Below, in pieces: positions 38,483 to 50,600 of a stretch of 64,000 bases of DNA (within the stretch, counting starts at the first letter, position 1; the number at the start of each line of letters is the position of its first letter). The stretch is taken from positions 2,028,501 through 2,092,500 of the forward strand of contig JBBMOA010000004.1 in NCBI GenBank assembly GCA_037954235.1, in the 5' to 3' direction. The notes below the pieces were generated by a model. That model made no database searches and was not told the origin of the DNA. It saw only the letters and a list, made by a program, of their open reading frames with translations. This DNA is from Aulostomus chinensis (Eukaryota > Chordata > Actinopteri > Syngnathiformes > Aulostomidae). The position numbers were made by a program, and so were the translations under genes.

Positions 38483-41389
38483 ATAAAAACCAGTCTGATT
38501 TCTGAAGGACAAAAGTGACCCTTGTTCAGTCAGGACTTGAATGGAGGGTTTTATAAGGGAATGAAACCTGAGGCAAAGCTTTTATTTCCCTCGTTGCAAG
38601 AAATTCAGGTTAGGCAAGTGAAATCTGACGAGGGTCTTTTGTGTTCCAGGTTTCTGTGGCTCATTTACTCAGTTAATCCCTGGCTTTAGGGATATGGCTC
38701 ACATACTATATGTTCCAAAACAAACTTTCATTTTGGATCCTTGGAAAGTGGTAAAATCCCAGTCAGTTATGTGAAGGAATTCATTTAAGAGTTTGATAAT
38801 TGATGATGTAGGTTGATCCAGAAAGAGGCTCAACTGCATGTTTGGCCTGAATCTAATCTCAAGAATTTGTAAGTCTTCTTGAGACAAGCTCTTGTTTGCT
38901 GACAAAAAAACAAGGATGTGAGGGAGGAAAGGAGGCTTTGAATATGGATTCATGAAGAGGGGTAAGCATTGTGGAACATGTCCTCTCCCAGTGACCATTG
39001 GAGAATGTGCGTGGTAGTGCTCTGTGTCACTGTATTGTGCCTTGCTTTTTCCACAGGACCAATCCCATGTCCAGCACAACTATAAAACATGTTTTGTCTT
39101 CGCCCCCCTTTTAGCTTGAACTCTTTCGCCTTCCTCCATGTTTGACATTTGACTTGTGTGGGTGCCTTTGGTCCCTCCAGGGAGTCACGCTCACAGGCTC
39201 TGCTTGGGCCTCAGTTGCACACAACTGGACCCAGAGCCAAAGATTTTCACTTTGTCCTGTGTTGTTGAGTGTGACCCTTCACTCTGAAAAGAAACAGAGC
39301 AATTCTGGAACTTTCCGGCCCTCTGAGATCCTAAATGTCACCATTCCGTCACTGTTCTTGACTTTTCTGCGCTTTAGCTTCGGACCCTCGAGAACACTTA
39401 CAAACTGTTGAACTGAGATGCTCTAGTGACTCCTTCACAAGTTACTTCCGACAGCACAGGTGATCACTCGGCACGTTATGCTTTTTCAGTTGCTTTCATT
39501 CAGACGAATGGAGGAGTAGGATCTTCCATAGTTCTCATCAAACCAAAGTAAAAGGCATGTCGAAGACTCTGGGCTGATTTCAAAAGGTTAAACCTTTTGT
39601 TGGTGTTTTTTATTAAACATTCCAATATTTGAATGCAATTCAAGTCAGTGTGTTTAACAAAAGAGTATACTTTACTGACCACTCATTGTGGAAATGCTAC
39701 GAGATTAGACTGGCACTGTTATATATTGTGTATTGCTGAAATGCAATGTTAAGAGTGTCAAACAACCTACACTCTCATCCTATTTCTGTTTTACTGCCCC
39801 GGTTTAAGAGCTGTGTTTATAAAAAAAAAAAAAAAAAAGATTGACAGAGAAAAAGAAACCAAGTCAAGATTACGCAGGGACTTCATCTGCCCACTCATGT
39901 ATAAAACTGATGTTGCTCCACCCTATTTAGGGAGCAGCGTAAGTGGTGGGTTTCCATCAACGTTTTTTTTTTGACAATCGCATCACAAAAGGTTGGTTGA
40001 AACCTTCACCAAAGTTTTTATGTGTGGTTGAGGTGGCTTTTGCCCTTAGTAAAGAAGTTGAATCCACAAAATTGGAGATGGTTAACTATTTTAGGAATGA
40101 TCCGACATGGTAAATGTTCACGGTCACCTAAATTACCAGCTGTTTATGTTACTTATCCTGGATATTCCCATTCTTCATCTCTGGAGCAGCAGCAACATAG
40201 CCAGTGCTCGCTGGCACCAAAGAACAATGACAACTTGCCCAACTGAAAGTAATTCCTCAGGAACTCTCTCCATAGGCCAGGACAACGTAATTTGTGGCTA
40301 CACCGCAATCCTCTGACAAAAATATGGATAATGGGGTCTAGAGTATTTGCTCCTTACCATTTGAGTGCCCAGCTTCATGGGCCTTCAGACAGAAATCAGC
40401 CCAGTTAAATGAACCAAGACCTCTGTTCCATAATTATCTAACATGGGATACGTGTGTCTCTTGAAATCTTTATTTAATAGATTATTTTGTGTCATGAATA
40501 GTAAACAAGTTATCAAGTGAGAAATATAGAACAGAAAACAAAACATGGAGGTAACATGCAGAAATATTTAACTATTGTGGGTTTATGATATTTACCATTC
40601 AACAGACCTTCAAACAACAGGTAAACAGAATTTAAATTTTTTTTTTTTTTAACTAAACAGAACAGCTCTTGTTCTTATGTAAGTACTTGGATTGAGTTAC
40701 CTATTCTGTTTTGGAGGCACGGCCCTGATCATCCCAGGGTATTTCATGCACTGGGTGGATCCTCATTACATCCTGGAAGTAAAAATGGTAATTTAGTCCA
40801 ACAACTCTGTTGTGCCAAGAACAGAGTAGGTGGGAACAACTGTGAAGTAGAAACATCTGGACATCTGTTACCTCACGTGTTCCACACTGTGCTTTCTTGC
40901 AAGGCAATATTGTTCGAAAACATTTCACAAGGACACAAAGTAGTATGTCCTCTGTGCAAACCACCACACATACACTCTTAGAGCAGGAGGTTTCCCCACC
41001 AAAGCTTCTTCTGTGTCCTGGTTGGCAAGATTGGGAGGGAGGTGGGGAGATGAAAAAGGATGTAGAGGTGAGGTGACACCCCCCCCCCCCCCACGCACAC
41101 TTTTTTTTTTCAATCTCATTCAACCCAATTGCAGCCTGGTTGGGGAGTTCCTGGTATGGTTTCTGGCTTGGAGATGTGTGTGTGTGGGTGTGTGTGTGTG
41201 TGTGTGGGGAGGGTGGCTGGGTAAGAAAACAATGGAGGCTTTGTGAGAGGGTCCCGTCATGACAGAATTGTTGGGGGGGGGGTAGTAGTCAGGGTTTAGC
41301 GAAGCGTAGCCACTTCATTAGTCAGGGCTCTCCTTTGCACCTCCTCCTGCTCCCCTCCATCCTCCCTCCCTCCCTCCCTCCCTCTTTCC

Positions 41390-41587
41390 CGGTCATCCTC
41401 TTGCTGACTCTCTCTCCACGCTCACTTGCGAAAGCACAGAGGCAGGAGAGCTGCTCTGGCCGGACAGCGCTGAGTGAACGCTGGGTTTTCAGCGCTGATA
41501 GCGTTGACAAGGATGTGCTACGGATGCTGAGAGTAGTTGTATGCTGCAGTTTCCTCGCTTTGAACTTCACAATTTTTTTGCAACGAG
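41390..41587 (+). promoter_or_regulatory. gas2l3: candidate proximal promoter/first exon of gas2l3
   Basis: About eleven CpGs in 200 bases of otherwise CpG-poor DNA, preceded by a CCTCCCT-repeat pyrimidine tract (41358-41390) and ending at a good donor GAG|GTGAGC (41588). TTTGAA, a CHR-type core, is at 41559-41564. It contains an ATG at 41525 with 21 open codons (MLRVVVCCSFLALNFTIFLQ and one more). Joined to the exon at 43703 that frame would stop at once, so it would be an upstream ORF. It is an alternative to, or an addition to, the 28.15-kb exon. Confidence 0.4.
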
Positions 41588-42044
41588 GTGAGCCCTCTTG
41601 TGTTGTTATCTTTGCCATCCAGTCGTTGCCTGCTGACTTGCATCTTGTGTCTTCAGTTCAGTTGTGCTGCAGTTTTGGTGTTGGGTAACCAAACGCAGCA
41701 CTCGTAAGTCAGGCCTTTATACAGCTGTGGATGTGATTGTAGCTTTGTGGTTATGGAGGCATTTCTGCACGAGAACCATTTGTCTTTGAATTTCAACAGC
41801 CTGTGCATGATGACATCAACATACAAATACCACAGCATAGAAGTTCCACTCACCCATTTTGATGTTGAAAATCCGCTTCATACAAGGTGATATTTGTTTG
41901 TGTGTGTCCATGTGAAGTGGTTGGGGGTTGAGTGGTGCTGGGGCAACTATTGCCTCAGCTGGTGTTGACCAAATTATCATTGTTATTTGGATCTATGTGC
42001 TGTGATTGCTTTCCCCCCCCACCCCATCGACTGCCTCTCTTTGT

Positions 42045-42047
<3 letters not shown>

Positions 42048-42075
<28 letters not shown>

Positions 42076-42076
42076 C
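42048..42076. repeat. (CA)n microsatellite
   Basis: About 14 CA units, within the gas2l3 first intron. Confidence 0.9.
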
Positions 42077-43702
42077 CGTGGGGATAGTTGATCGTCAGGG
42101 TAATCCTTCACATCCTGTGTGGGAAAGGGCAGAGTAGAGCCTAACCCCATCACTTCCTCATGAGAAAGTCTGATCCACTAAAACTCACTGTGAGTCCAGT
42201 AAAAACAACAATTGTGCCCGCGAATTTTTACCCAGAGGACTATTTGGCTGGAACATCCCGAGTGCCTGTCTGCAGCTTTTATTCAGTTTAATGTTCCTAC
42301 ATTATTACTTTCATCAAGCCGCAGGACACTGCCGCATCTTAAAGTTTCTCAGCATATTCATTGGGACACCGTGCAAAATTAGAATTTATGTCTCATAAAT
42401 CTTGTTAAGCAGTCATTACACAGTGATTTAGAAGAATACCGTACCGACTACTGAAGAGCCAAGGCTTTTTAAAGAATAAATCAGAGTGAAAGAGAAGAGC
42501 TCGACATGTCTGAAAGTAGTTGATGAGAAAATAAGATTATGTCCTAAATGAAGCTTAAAAGATGCTGTGTGGAACCACTTAGCACTGCAGGTCATTTTCA
42601 GGGTTTTCTCCTGTCTTTTCCCAGCTATTTAACCATTCACTGATTGTATTGAATTATTGACCCAAACTGACTCAGAAATGTTGTGAAATGGGCGATAAAT
42701 AAATAATGGTCTGAACTGAGAACGGATACCTCTTCAAATCCTCTATTTGGAGTAATTAGTCACCTTTATGAAAGATGATCATGATGGGATACAGTTAAGG
42801 GCTGGGCCTAGGCTATATGTATGTTTTTTTCATACACACACACACACACACACCAAATCATCATGGATCCTAACATTATCATCATTATTAGCACTGAATT
42901 ATCTGACATGTGTCTTTCCATACTTAAGCAGATAAATTTGGCTTGGAAAAACAGCTTCTGAATTTACAGTGATTTTTAATTTTTTTTTTTTTTTTTTTCC
43001 TGTATCATCCAGCCCCAGTTTGGATAGGATTGATGACCAAATTATGTAATTCTTGGCAGATGCTAGTTGCAAAACAATTTGGTCAGTAGGCTAAATCTGA
43101 ACAGTAGGGTTAGTGTTTATTTTGTCACTGGCAACTACTGTTTTAAAGTGACAAAACAAATTGATTATTTGTATGTAATACTCACATGGACCTAGCAAAC
43201 ATCAACAATATGTCATAATTTGACATGGTACAGTCCCAGCCAATAAAATGGGGATCTGTCTTGAGATTTTGGGGTGAATGTCAAAGTAGATGATGCAATA
43301 AAATGGTGTGCCTTAATTCTCTGGATATTTCAGAAGTTGAAGTATCAGAATTGGTATCTGGAAGAAAAAACAAATGTTATCAAAGAAATCTTCAGTATAA
43401 AGTGGGGGGGGGGGCACTTAAAATATCTGCCCTCTTCACTTTCTTTCCTTGTCATTTGACAACTTTAATGGTGATGACGAAACTTTTAAGGAGTCTATTT
43501 CTTTACGCTGTTAAATCACTATCACATAAACATTCAGTCTTTATGCTACGTAAAGCCAAAGATATAACAGCTTGAGTAGCTTGATACCATTGCGTCACTA
43601 TAAGTGTTTTACAGTAACACATGCAAAGTTTATAATCCATGCTGAACTACAAAAGTGTTTATGTGATGTGTAATTGAACTCCCCTTTCTGATCTCTCCAC
43701 AG

Positions 43703-43757
43703 GATGAAGAAGTGAGTCATTTGCGACACAGACATGGCTGTCCAGACGGGCATCCAG
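43703..43757 (+). CDS. gas2l3: gas2l3 first coding exon
   Basis: Acceptor CTCTCCACAG at 43702; donor CAG|GTAGGT. The ATG at 43734 gives MAVQTGIQ and the exon ends in phase 0. The 31 leader bases include an upstream ATG at 43704 that stops after three codons (MKK), which may dampen initiation slightly. Confidence 0.9.
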
Positions 43758-46700
43758 GTAGGTTCATTGTCATGTAGATACGACATGCACTTTGAAATCT
43801 TGGTCTCTCTATAGTGCCCTCTTTAAGCCAGTCCTTAACATTCATCATGTCCATCACTGGATCAAATTCGGGGAAAAGTTCCCCACTCCCTGCCAGTTAT
43901 TGTGATTAAATAAAGAACTCCAGACATCTGTCTCCCACTCAACAGCTGCGGCAAGCCCACCTGTGTTACAGCATGCCGTCCCTGTTGTTGTTATGCATGT
44001 CTGACGTTCCTCTACCCACACCCCGAGGAGCTTCTCCATACATGTTTTTGGGGGGGAGCGAGTGGAATGCACCACACTTTCCCTTCCCCTCCCAGCAACC
44101 AAGTGTCAGCCATCCGAAAATCCAAAACAACAGGCATATCGTGTTACTGGTCCGTCACATGGCCGCACCTCTGAAAGAAGGCTTATTCCCTGTCATCTGC
44201 TCTGGAAAGTCTTGGCTCTTCCCACTCGTCTTGGACTGTGGATATTGAAATTATGCATCCCATTGCAATGCGGATAACATGTGGCAGGAAATGTCTCAGG
44301 CTATCTAGAAGAGTTTGATGAGGTTTTTTGATGAGCTGTGGTGGATGCTGAGGCCTCAGGCATGTCCAATTCCACCCAAAATACTGAGCATGTCTCTGCC
44401 AGGACATATTTTTAGTTCAATATATCTGTTTGTCTCGCCAAAATCCCCTCGTTTTTGTAAAAAAAAAAGGGGGGGTTTAAATGAGAGCTTGACATGTAAA
44501 TATCTCCAAAAGGTTATAGCATATACAAAAGAGTTGAGCAAACAACCGCAAAGCATAACAGTTTACAGATAGATCAGGCTCTAAACTAGTATCATACACC
44601 CCAAATTAATGCATGTCGTCCAAAGTACATGATTTTTAGTGTAGCATGTTATCAAAGACACCCTGTGTGGATATTGATCCATATCCCACTGTGGCGAATG
44701 ATCCTGCAGCTGCTCCCAAAGCTTCCTGGCCCATCGAGCGCACAGTCACGTTGGCTAGCTGGTCACACTCAACTGCTCTGTTCACCCGTGCTGAAAATGT
44801 ACGCACTCATGGAAGTGTAAGTAGCATATGTGCACATCTATTAATGCAACACTACCACTCTGAAATAGAGCATCTGAGGGTTTTTCTCAGGATAGTGATG
44901 AATCATTGCTGTTAAAAAGCTTGTACAGATCCAAGTGCTACATAGTTTGAAGCAGAATTATACAGCCTTTCAGTATCATTTTGGTGTGGGGAAGGAAGCA
45001 TCCAGACAAGCATACAAACCTGACATGGAAGCTGAGCTGGCACAGACTAAGCTGGACAGAACTCTCAGCATCAAGCAAAAATGTTCTTTGATAACTCAAA
45101 ATTCCCCACAAATGAAAAGAAAACCGACTGACTGGAAGCTCTTGGGCGTGACGATCCCCAGTGGTCAAAAGTCAACAATCACGTCATGGGAAGTTTGTAT
45201 TTTTAAAAAGGGTGATGTTAAAAATATTTGCAACAACACTAAGAGTGTAGTACGAACAGAGTGGACCAGTCAGAGCTAGCTGCTGCTGCTTTTAAAACAT
45301 TTGTAAATACATCCCATTAAGGTGTACTGTTTATCTGTTGTACCTGCTTCCATCCAACATATTATATAAAGTGAGATATACTATTCATTTTCACTTGGAT
45401 TTTATTTGTTCACCCTCTTTCGTGTAACTTCCCTTTTTTTGATCATTTTTCAAGAACCTGTAACCATTTACAAAAAAGAATAAGTTTGGTCGTAGGTCGA
45501 GTTGGGTATTGCTTGGATTTTACCGATTCCGATTCCAACTCTCAATATCAATTCGTGTTCTAAACGATTCTCGATCCCGATTCTTTGTGATGGAAGTCAA
45601 CAGGTCACAGCCTATTCATCAGGAGAATTTCTTTTGTTTGAATAAGCCTTAACACAGGCCAATTTATTTATTCACATTGCCAGTGCAATGCATCGGAATA
45701 TAAGCCGCACCCACAAAATTTTAAAAGAAATTTATTTTTTTCATATATTAGCCGCACCAGACTATCAGCTGCAGATATATACGTTGTGAAATGAGATATT
45801 TACACAGAAAGATTTTGTAAATGTTTATTTACATACGTTAATTGTTTCCAAAAGTGCCTGTAACACGGCGGTACAACGTATGATCTAACAAAACAGAAAA
45901 GTGTTTAATGTTTTTATTCATCCTCCTCCTGTGCACTGAAACAACTGAAGTCGTTTTCTTCAGTGTCGGAGCTGAAGAGCCTCAGAACGTCTCCGTCACA
46001 CACCTCTCCAGTCTCTCTGTCAGTGTCGCTCTCAACGTCACTTTCATCTGGAGGCAAAGTTGCCGCCGAAGTTGTGCTGTCCTCTTCATGCAGTAGTCCA
46101 GCCATTCAAAACCCGTTGGTGATCATGGATTCTTTCACACTGCTCCACGCTGCTATTTTGCGTTCGTGCGTGTCGTGCTGCGTTTTGCGTTGAGTGCACC
46201 AAAAACTAGCGTCTTCTTTGCGTTGACTCTTGCGACTGTCTTGTTTTTGCACTCCCTGCGCCCCCGATAGCTGCATCGTTGTATAAGCCACAGGGTTCAA
46301 AGTGTGGGAAAAAGTCCGGTAAATACGGTATATGATGCATGTGTGACTCTGCTGGCTGGGGTCGCCCGCTGATTCACGTAGCAGCAGCAGGTTGTGACTG
46401 GCTAGCATTAGCCTCACTTAGTAAGCTAAACTATAAACAGACACAGTTTTGAGAATTGGTCGTCTATAACTTAAGCACGTTTGTTAAGAATGAGACCACC
46501 ATAATTTTCTCCTTCCGGATTCTGTTAGCAAGGAGGAGTTGCTGGCTGATGATGAAGGTTGACTGTCCGAAGTGGAGGAAGCAACGGGAGCAGGAGAGCA
46601 ACACCACGAGTTGAACACCGTCCACTCATTAATTGTTACACCATGCAGGCCGAGGTGTTTCGTGATGTTTGTGGTGATCCTCCTTTGGCAGAAGTTGTTT

Positions 46701-47624
46701 TTTCGCAGATGTTGCACTGTGTTACTCCATCCTCTTTCAGATGCCCTGCAAACAAACTAGTGTGGGCACTCAGAACCGAAAAAAAATAATAGAAATTCAA
46801 AAAGCTGCTTAACGGTTCACATCATGTCATGTTCACAAAATATCCCGATGATATGAGAAAACAAGTTTGTTACTTTAACTGTATTTCTGCGTCAGTATGT
46901 CTCCTTCGTACAGTACATGTTTTTGATGGATTCTTTCTGATTTGGACACCCAGTTTTATTTATACTGCACAATTGCAAAACAGGTTTGGATTGATCACAT
47001 CTGTAATCTGAATACATAGATATTGGGATACCATCTTGACCTTTGCCCCGTGGTACGACTGTTGTTTGAGGAAAATTACAGGCTCTCAGTATTAGTGGAT
47101 CTAGTTAAGAGCATTAGCTCAACTCTTAAGAGTGTAATGTTACGTACAGTACAGCCCCATTCTGCTTCATATATCTACAGTGGGCTGCATTTCTCTGCTG
47201 GATTACAAAACCCACCTAATGAGCACAGGGGTAGTATAAGAAAAAACAGATTAGCTGAGAATGCCCCTAATCTGAGAGCAATGCAGATCTGAGTTTACAA
47301 CATTAATCTAGTTTAAACCCCAAATACCTACGCCGGACCTGCATCCAGTCAGGTGACAGAATACTGCACCAGATTATCCCCGCTGTTCACTTTATGCAAC
47401 CTCTAAATGTTGCACCGTGCGACTAATTTTCTAATTGGCTGGATGCAAGAAACATATGTTGCCGTGATCCTGCATGGTGCCACTGGCAGGCTACCCTCCT
47501 GAACTGTGTTATGTAACATGTTGTACACAGACGAGCGTGTGGGTCAGTTCAGCTTCTTTGAAGTGAGGTAATGGTTTCGATTAGAGCATCAGGTGGTTTC
47601 ACCACACTCTCCCACGTGTGTGTT

Positions 47625-47657
<33 letters not shown>

Positions 47658-50600
47658 TAACCAAAATAACGTCTTTATTCCCACCCTGGGCTTTGTAGTT
47701 AAGTGGTCCCCTTCGTGGGAGTGTTAACAGAGGCCAACAGGAGTACTGCCATCCATAAGGAAGGTGCTGATCTGCTCATTTCATTTTGTTGCCATGGCTA
47801 TGAATATCAGCACTGTTAATCTACTATCATCTTTTTCTATGAGATGAGTCTGTCTGAGCCTTTCTGAGTGGCGGCGTTTGCTCATGCTATCATGGCCTTG
47901 TCTTTTTCAGCTCCCCTTGCGGTGTTGCGTTCAATGTGAGACAGACCCGCTGCAGTAGAACAGGACCTGGACCTAACTGACCCTGTAAAATGTGGATCGT
48001 GACCTGTATGAGTCATGGGGCTGGATGTCCGGTTCCCTGAAGATTATTAATTTGAAGGTTTAAGTCCAAATTAGATGTCGTCTCTCTGCTCTTTAATTTC
48101 CGCTAATGTGGTCTCAGTAAGTTAAGAAATCTCGGACACACACACTGCAACTATGTCCTGTAGACAGTCTGTAGCTGCTTCATGGAAGCTATATTGCACG
48201 ATATAGAGTGAGACAGAGTGTCCTAACTTGTCCAGCAGCTGTGAGCATCAGAAGAACTTTACTGTATAATAACGCCTCTGTTCCACTGGCCAGAAGGTTT
48301 CCTGTTTGTAGGCAGAACAAACTTGATGGATTCGCAGCCCCAACAAGACTTTGCCTTGTTTCAGCACAACAGCGAATGGAATTCCTCATTATTGCTCGCG
48401 GACATGTGGTGGACACAAAGATTAAAGGCTGTATTTTAAGTCAACAAACTGGACTGTTGAGAGGGGAGGAGGTTGGGTCATCCAGAAGTGAGTTATGCAA
48501 TGTCTGGACACGTCCTCATCATCGCATCGTGCACATCTGCTGTTGATTTGTAGATCACCCCTGCTGCTGGCTTTGAGTAATTCGAGACAATGCAGTCATC
48601 AGAAGACAGAGACTAAAGAGTTTATGCCCTGTCTTTTTTATGAACAATTCACCAGGCTGCAGCATGAGCGAAATGGGAGTGAGAAAAGTGAGACGGATAT
48701 GAAGGGACAAGAGTGCTGGAGCTGCAATCGCTATCAGCTCCAGGCACCGAGCCCAGGACTATGGTGGACTACTGCTGACAACCATTTAGGCAGTCAAGTG
48801 CAACAGTGTTCTATTGTCCGTTTACATTTTCTCTTTTAGATTGAGGCAAAGGTAGCTGCTACAACAGCTGTGAGGTTTTGTAGCAGTTAAACAGTCAAGA
48901 GTGATACGTTTGAGTCGGGTGGTTAGAGATAAAGATGAGGTCTTAAACTACACTGCTTGCCAGGTCAGAGTGTGCTCTGCATGCTCTGAGCTCCACTAGA
49001 GCAATGAAGTCAGTGGAGTGAGATGGCAACCCTGATGCGTCTTCTCTGCGTGGATGGGTCACACACATTCCTCAGATAGTCCTACAATGCAAGGCTAAAC
49101 AGAAACTGGAGCAGCTCACATCACAGCACTGTTGACCTCGAGGGATAACTGGGCTGTGGAGTAACTTCTAAACTATATTAAGGATTTAAAGTAACCACAG
49201 ATGTGGTGGTCCCAAAAAAGCTTACCTCAGGTGTGCCCCAAGAATAAGATGCTTGTCTCACAGTGCTTCACTGAAGAGATGAAAGTGGTTTTGCAAGTTA
49301 TTTATTACTTCTCTGAATCACAATAACTAGCTATGCATCTCAGGAAAGATGCAAGTCTACACCACCTTGAGCTGTTAGCCTGCTAACATCAGCTAAAAGG
49401 GCTCAAAGTTGGGTTGAGGTTAATTGTAATTGATTACAATTAGTTACTACGAATATTGGTACCATTTTATGTACAATGAAGTGTTTCGGTGACGTGATCC
49501 CCTCAAAGGGCTACTTTCAGGTACTGAAAGCTAGCTACAGAAGCTAGCTCAGAGTTTGGTGCTGGACATTAGCCTTACAGACTGAACCCACCACCCCATT
49601 TACTGATTTGACATTCAACTAATAGGTATTGGCCATGACACTATAAACTAATTAGATAAGAAAAAATGAATTCAGTTTGTTTATAAGGACATTTATATAT
49701 GAAGTTAAGAGAAAATTTGACTATAAACTACTGCTAGTTATTCGGATAGTGTGACACCTGCTGTTTGCAACTGCATTTTAAACGTATAACTTGTATTAAA
49801 GCATGTTTTGGTTCCTCTCTGTCGTAATCTTCCACTTCCCCATCATATAGTGCTACAAGAGTGCAGCACTCTGCCAAATATCAAGTTAAGCGTCCTGTTA
49901 TTTAAAACTTGTACAAGCAAAGATTGCTGTTGCGCATCAAAACTACTTATTCATTAGTTAATACAATTCATTCCATGTGAAATGTCATTAGGGTTGTCAA
50001 AATAACAATTCAGTTTTATTAATTATAGATTTTTTTTTATTTTTTTTTTAATGAACACAATCATACCCTTGACCCATCCATCCATTTTGTATTCCACTTA
50101 TCTGTTGAGGGTCCGTCGCAGGGCCATCAGGAGCAATTAGGGGTTCCGTATCTTGCTCAAGGATATGTCGACATGGTCACTGGGGGAGGTGAGGATCAAA
50201 ACGGCGACCCTTCGGTTGCTAGACAGCCTCTCTATCTGTGAGCCATGCTGCCCCCATACCCTTGACCCCATTTGTGGAGTTAGTATGTAAATGGAGAGCT
50301 GGGAGTAACCTGTGGAGGGTAGTTAAGCATGCTGGCTCCTGTTATGTCTCCCAGAAATGACCAGAAGACCCTGAGCAATATGTAGCTCGCTGACTGGTTT
50401 TGTAAAACAATGACGGAAAAGAGATGAACAGTTGTTGGGCTTTCTGTACGAACTGTGGCCCAGGTTTCTCTGTAGGAGGTATTTCGCTCATATTTTTGAT
50501 TGTTATCACCATCAATTTTGACCCCTAAAGCCGATCAGCTCATTTATTCAAATATTTAATAAAATCTATTTGAATTGAAGTGTTTTAAAAACTTGTCATA

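Larger units (their letters stand above)
28299..43702 (+). other. gas2l3: gas2l3 long first intron (or upstream region)
   Basis: No recognisable coding exon on either strand. Separately annotated contents are a GATA microsatellite with a LINE-like tail, a SINE at 31.6 kb, a hAT MITE at 37.9 kb, a second candidate leader exon at 41.4-41.59 kb and CA tracts. A phrase ATGTGACAAATAAAAACTTG at about 34171 looks like another LINE 3' tail. The remainder is AT-rich and unremarkable. Confidence 0.55.
45493..46810 (-). mobile_element. hAT-like remnant hosting a pogo-like insertion
   Basis: The left edge, TAGGTCGAGTTGGGTATTGC then TTGGATTTTACCGATTCCGA, matches the TAGGGTTGGGTATCG... ends of a fish hAT group. 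On the minus strand, the right part (46480-46760) retains decayed BED-finger words: CNICEK, then CQRRITTNITKHLGLHG in another frame. The copy is frameshifted, lacks the catalytic core and is split by another repeat. The right boundary is uncertain. Confidence 0.45.

Noticed and set aside
41335..41688. 117-codon plus-strand ORF across the CpG block
   Set aside because: Its start is coded by a CCTCCCT pyrimidine repeat and it reads through a good splice donor. The block is better explained as a leader exon.
47023..47292. 89-codon plus-strand ORF
   Set aside because: No motif, no splice context, and AT-rich composition; not distinguishable from chance.
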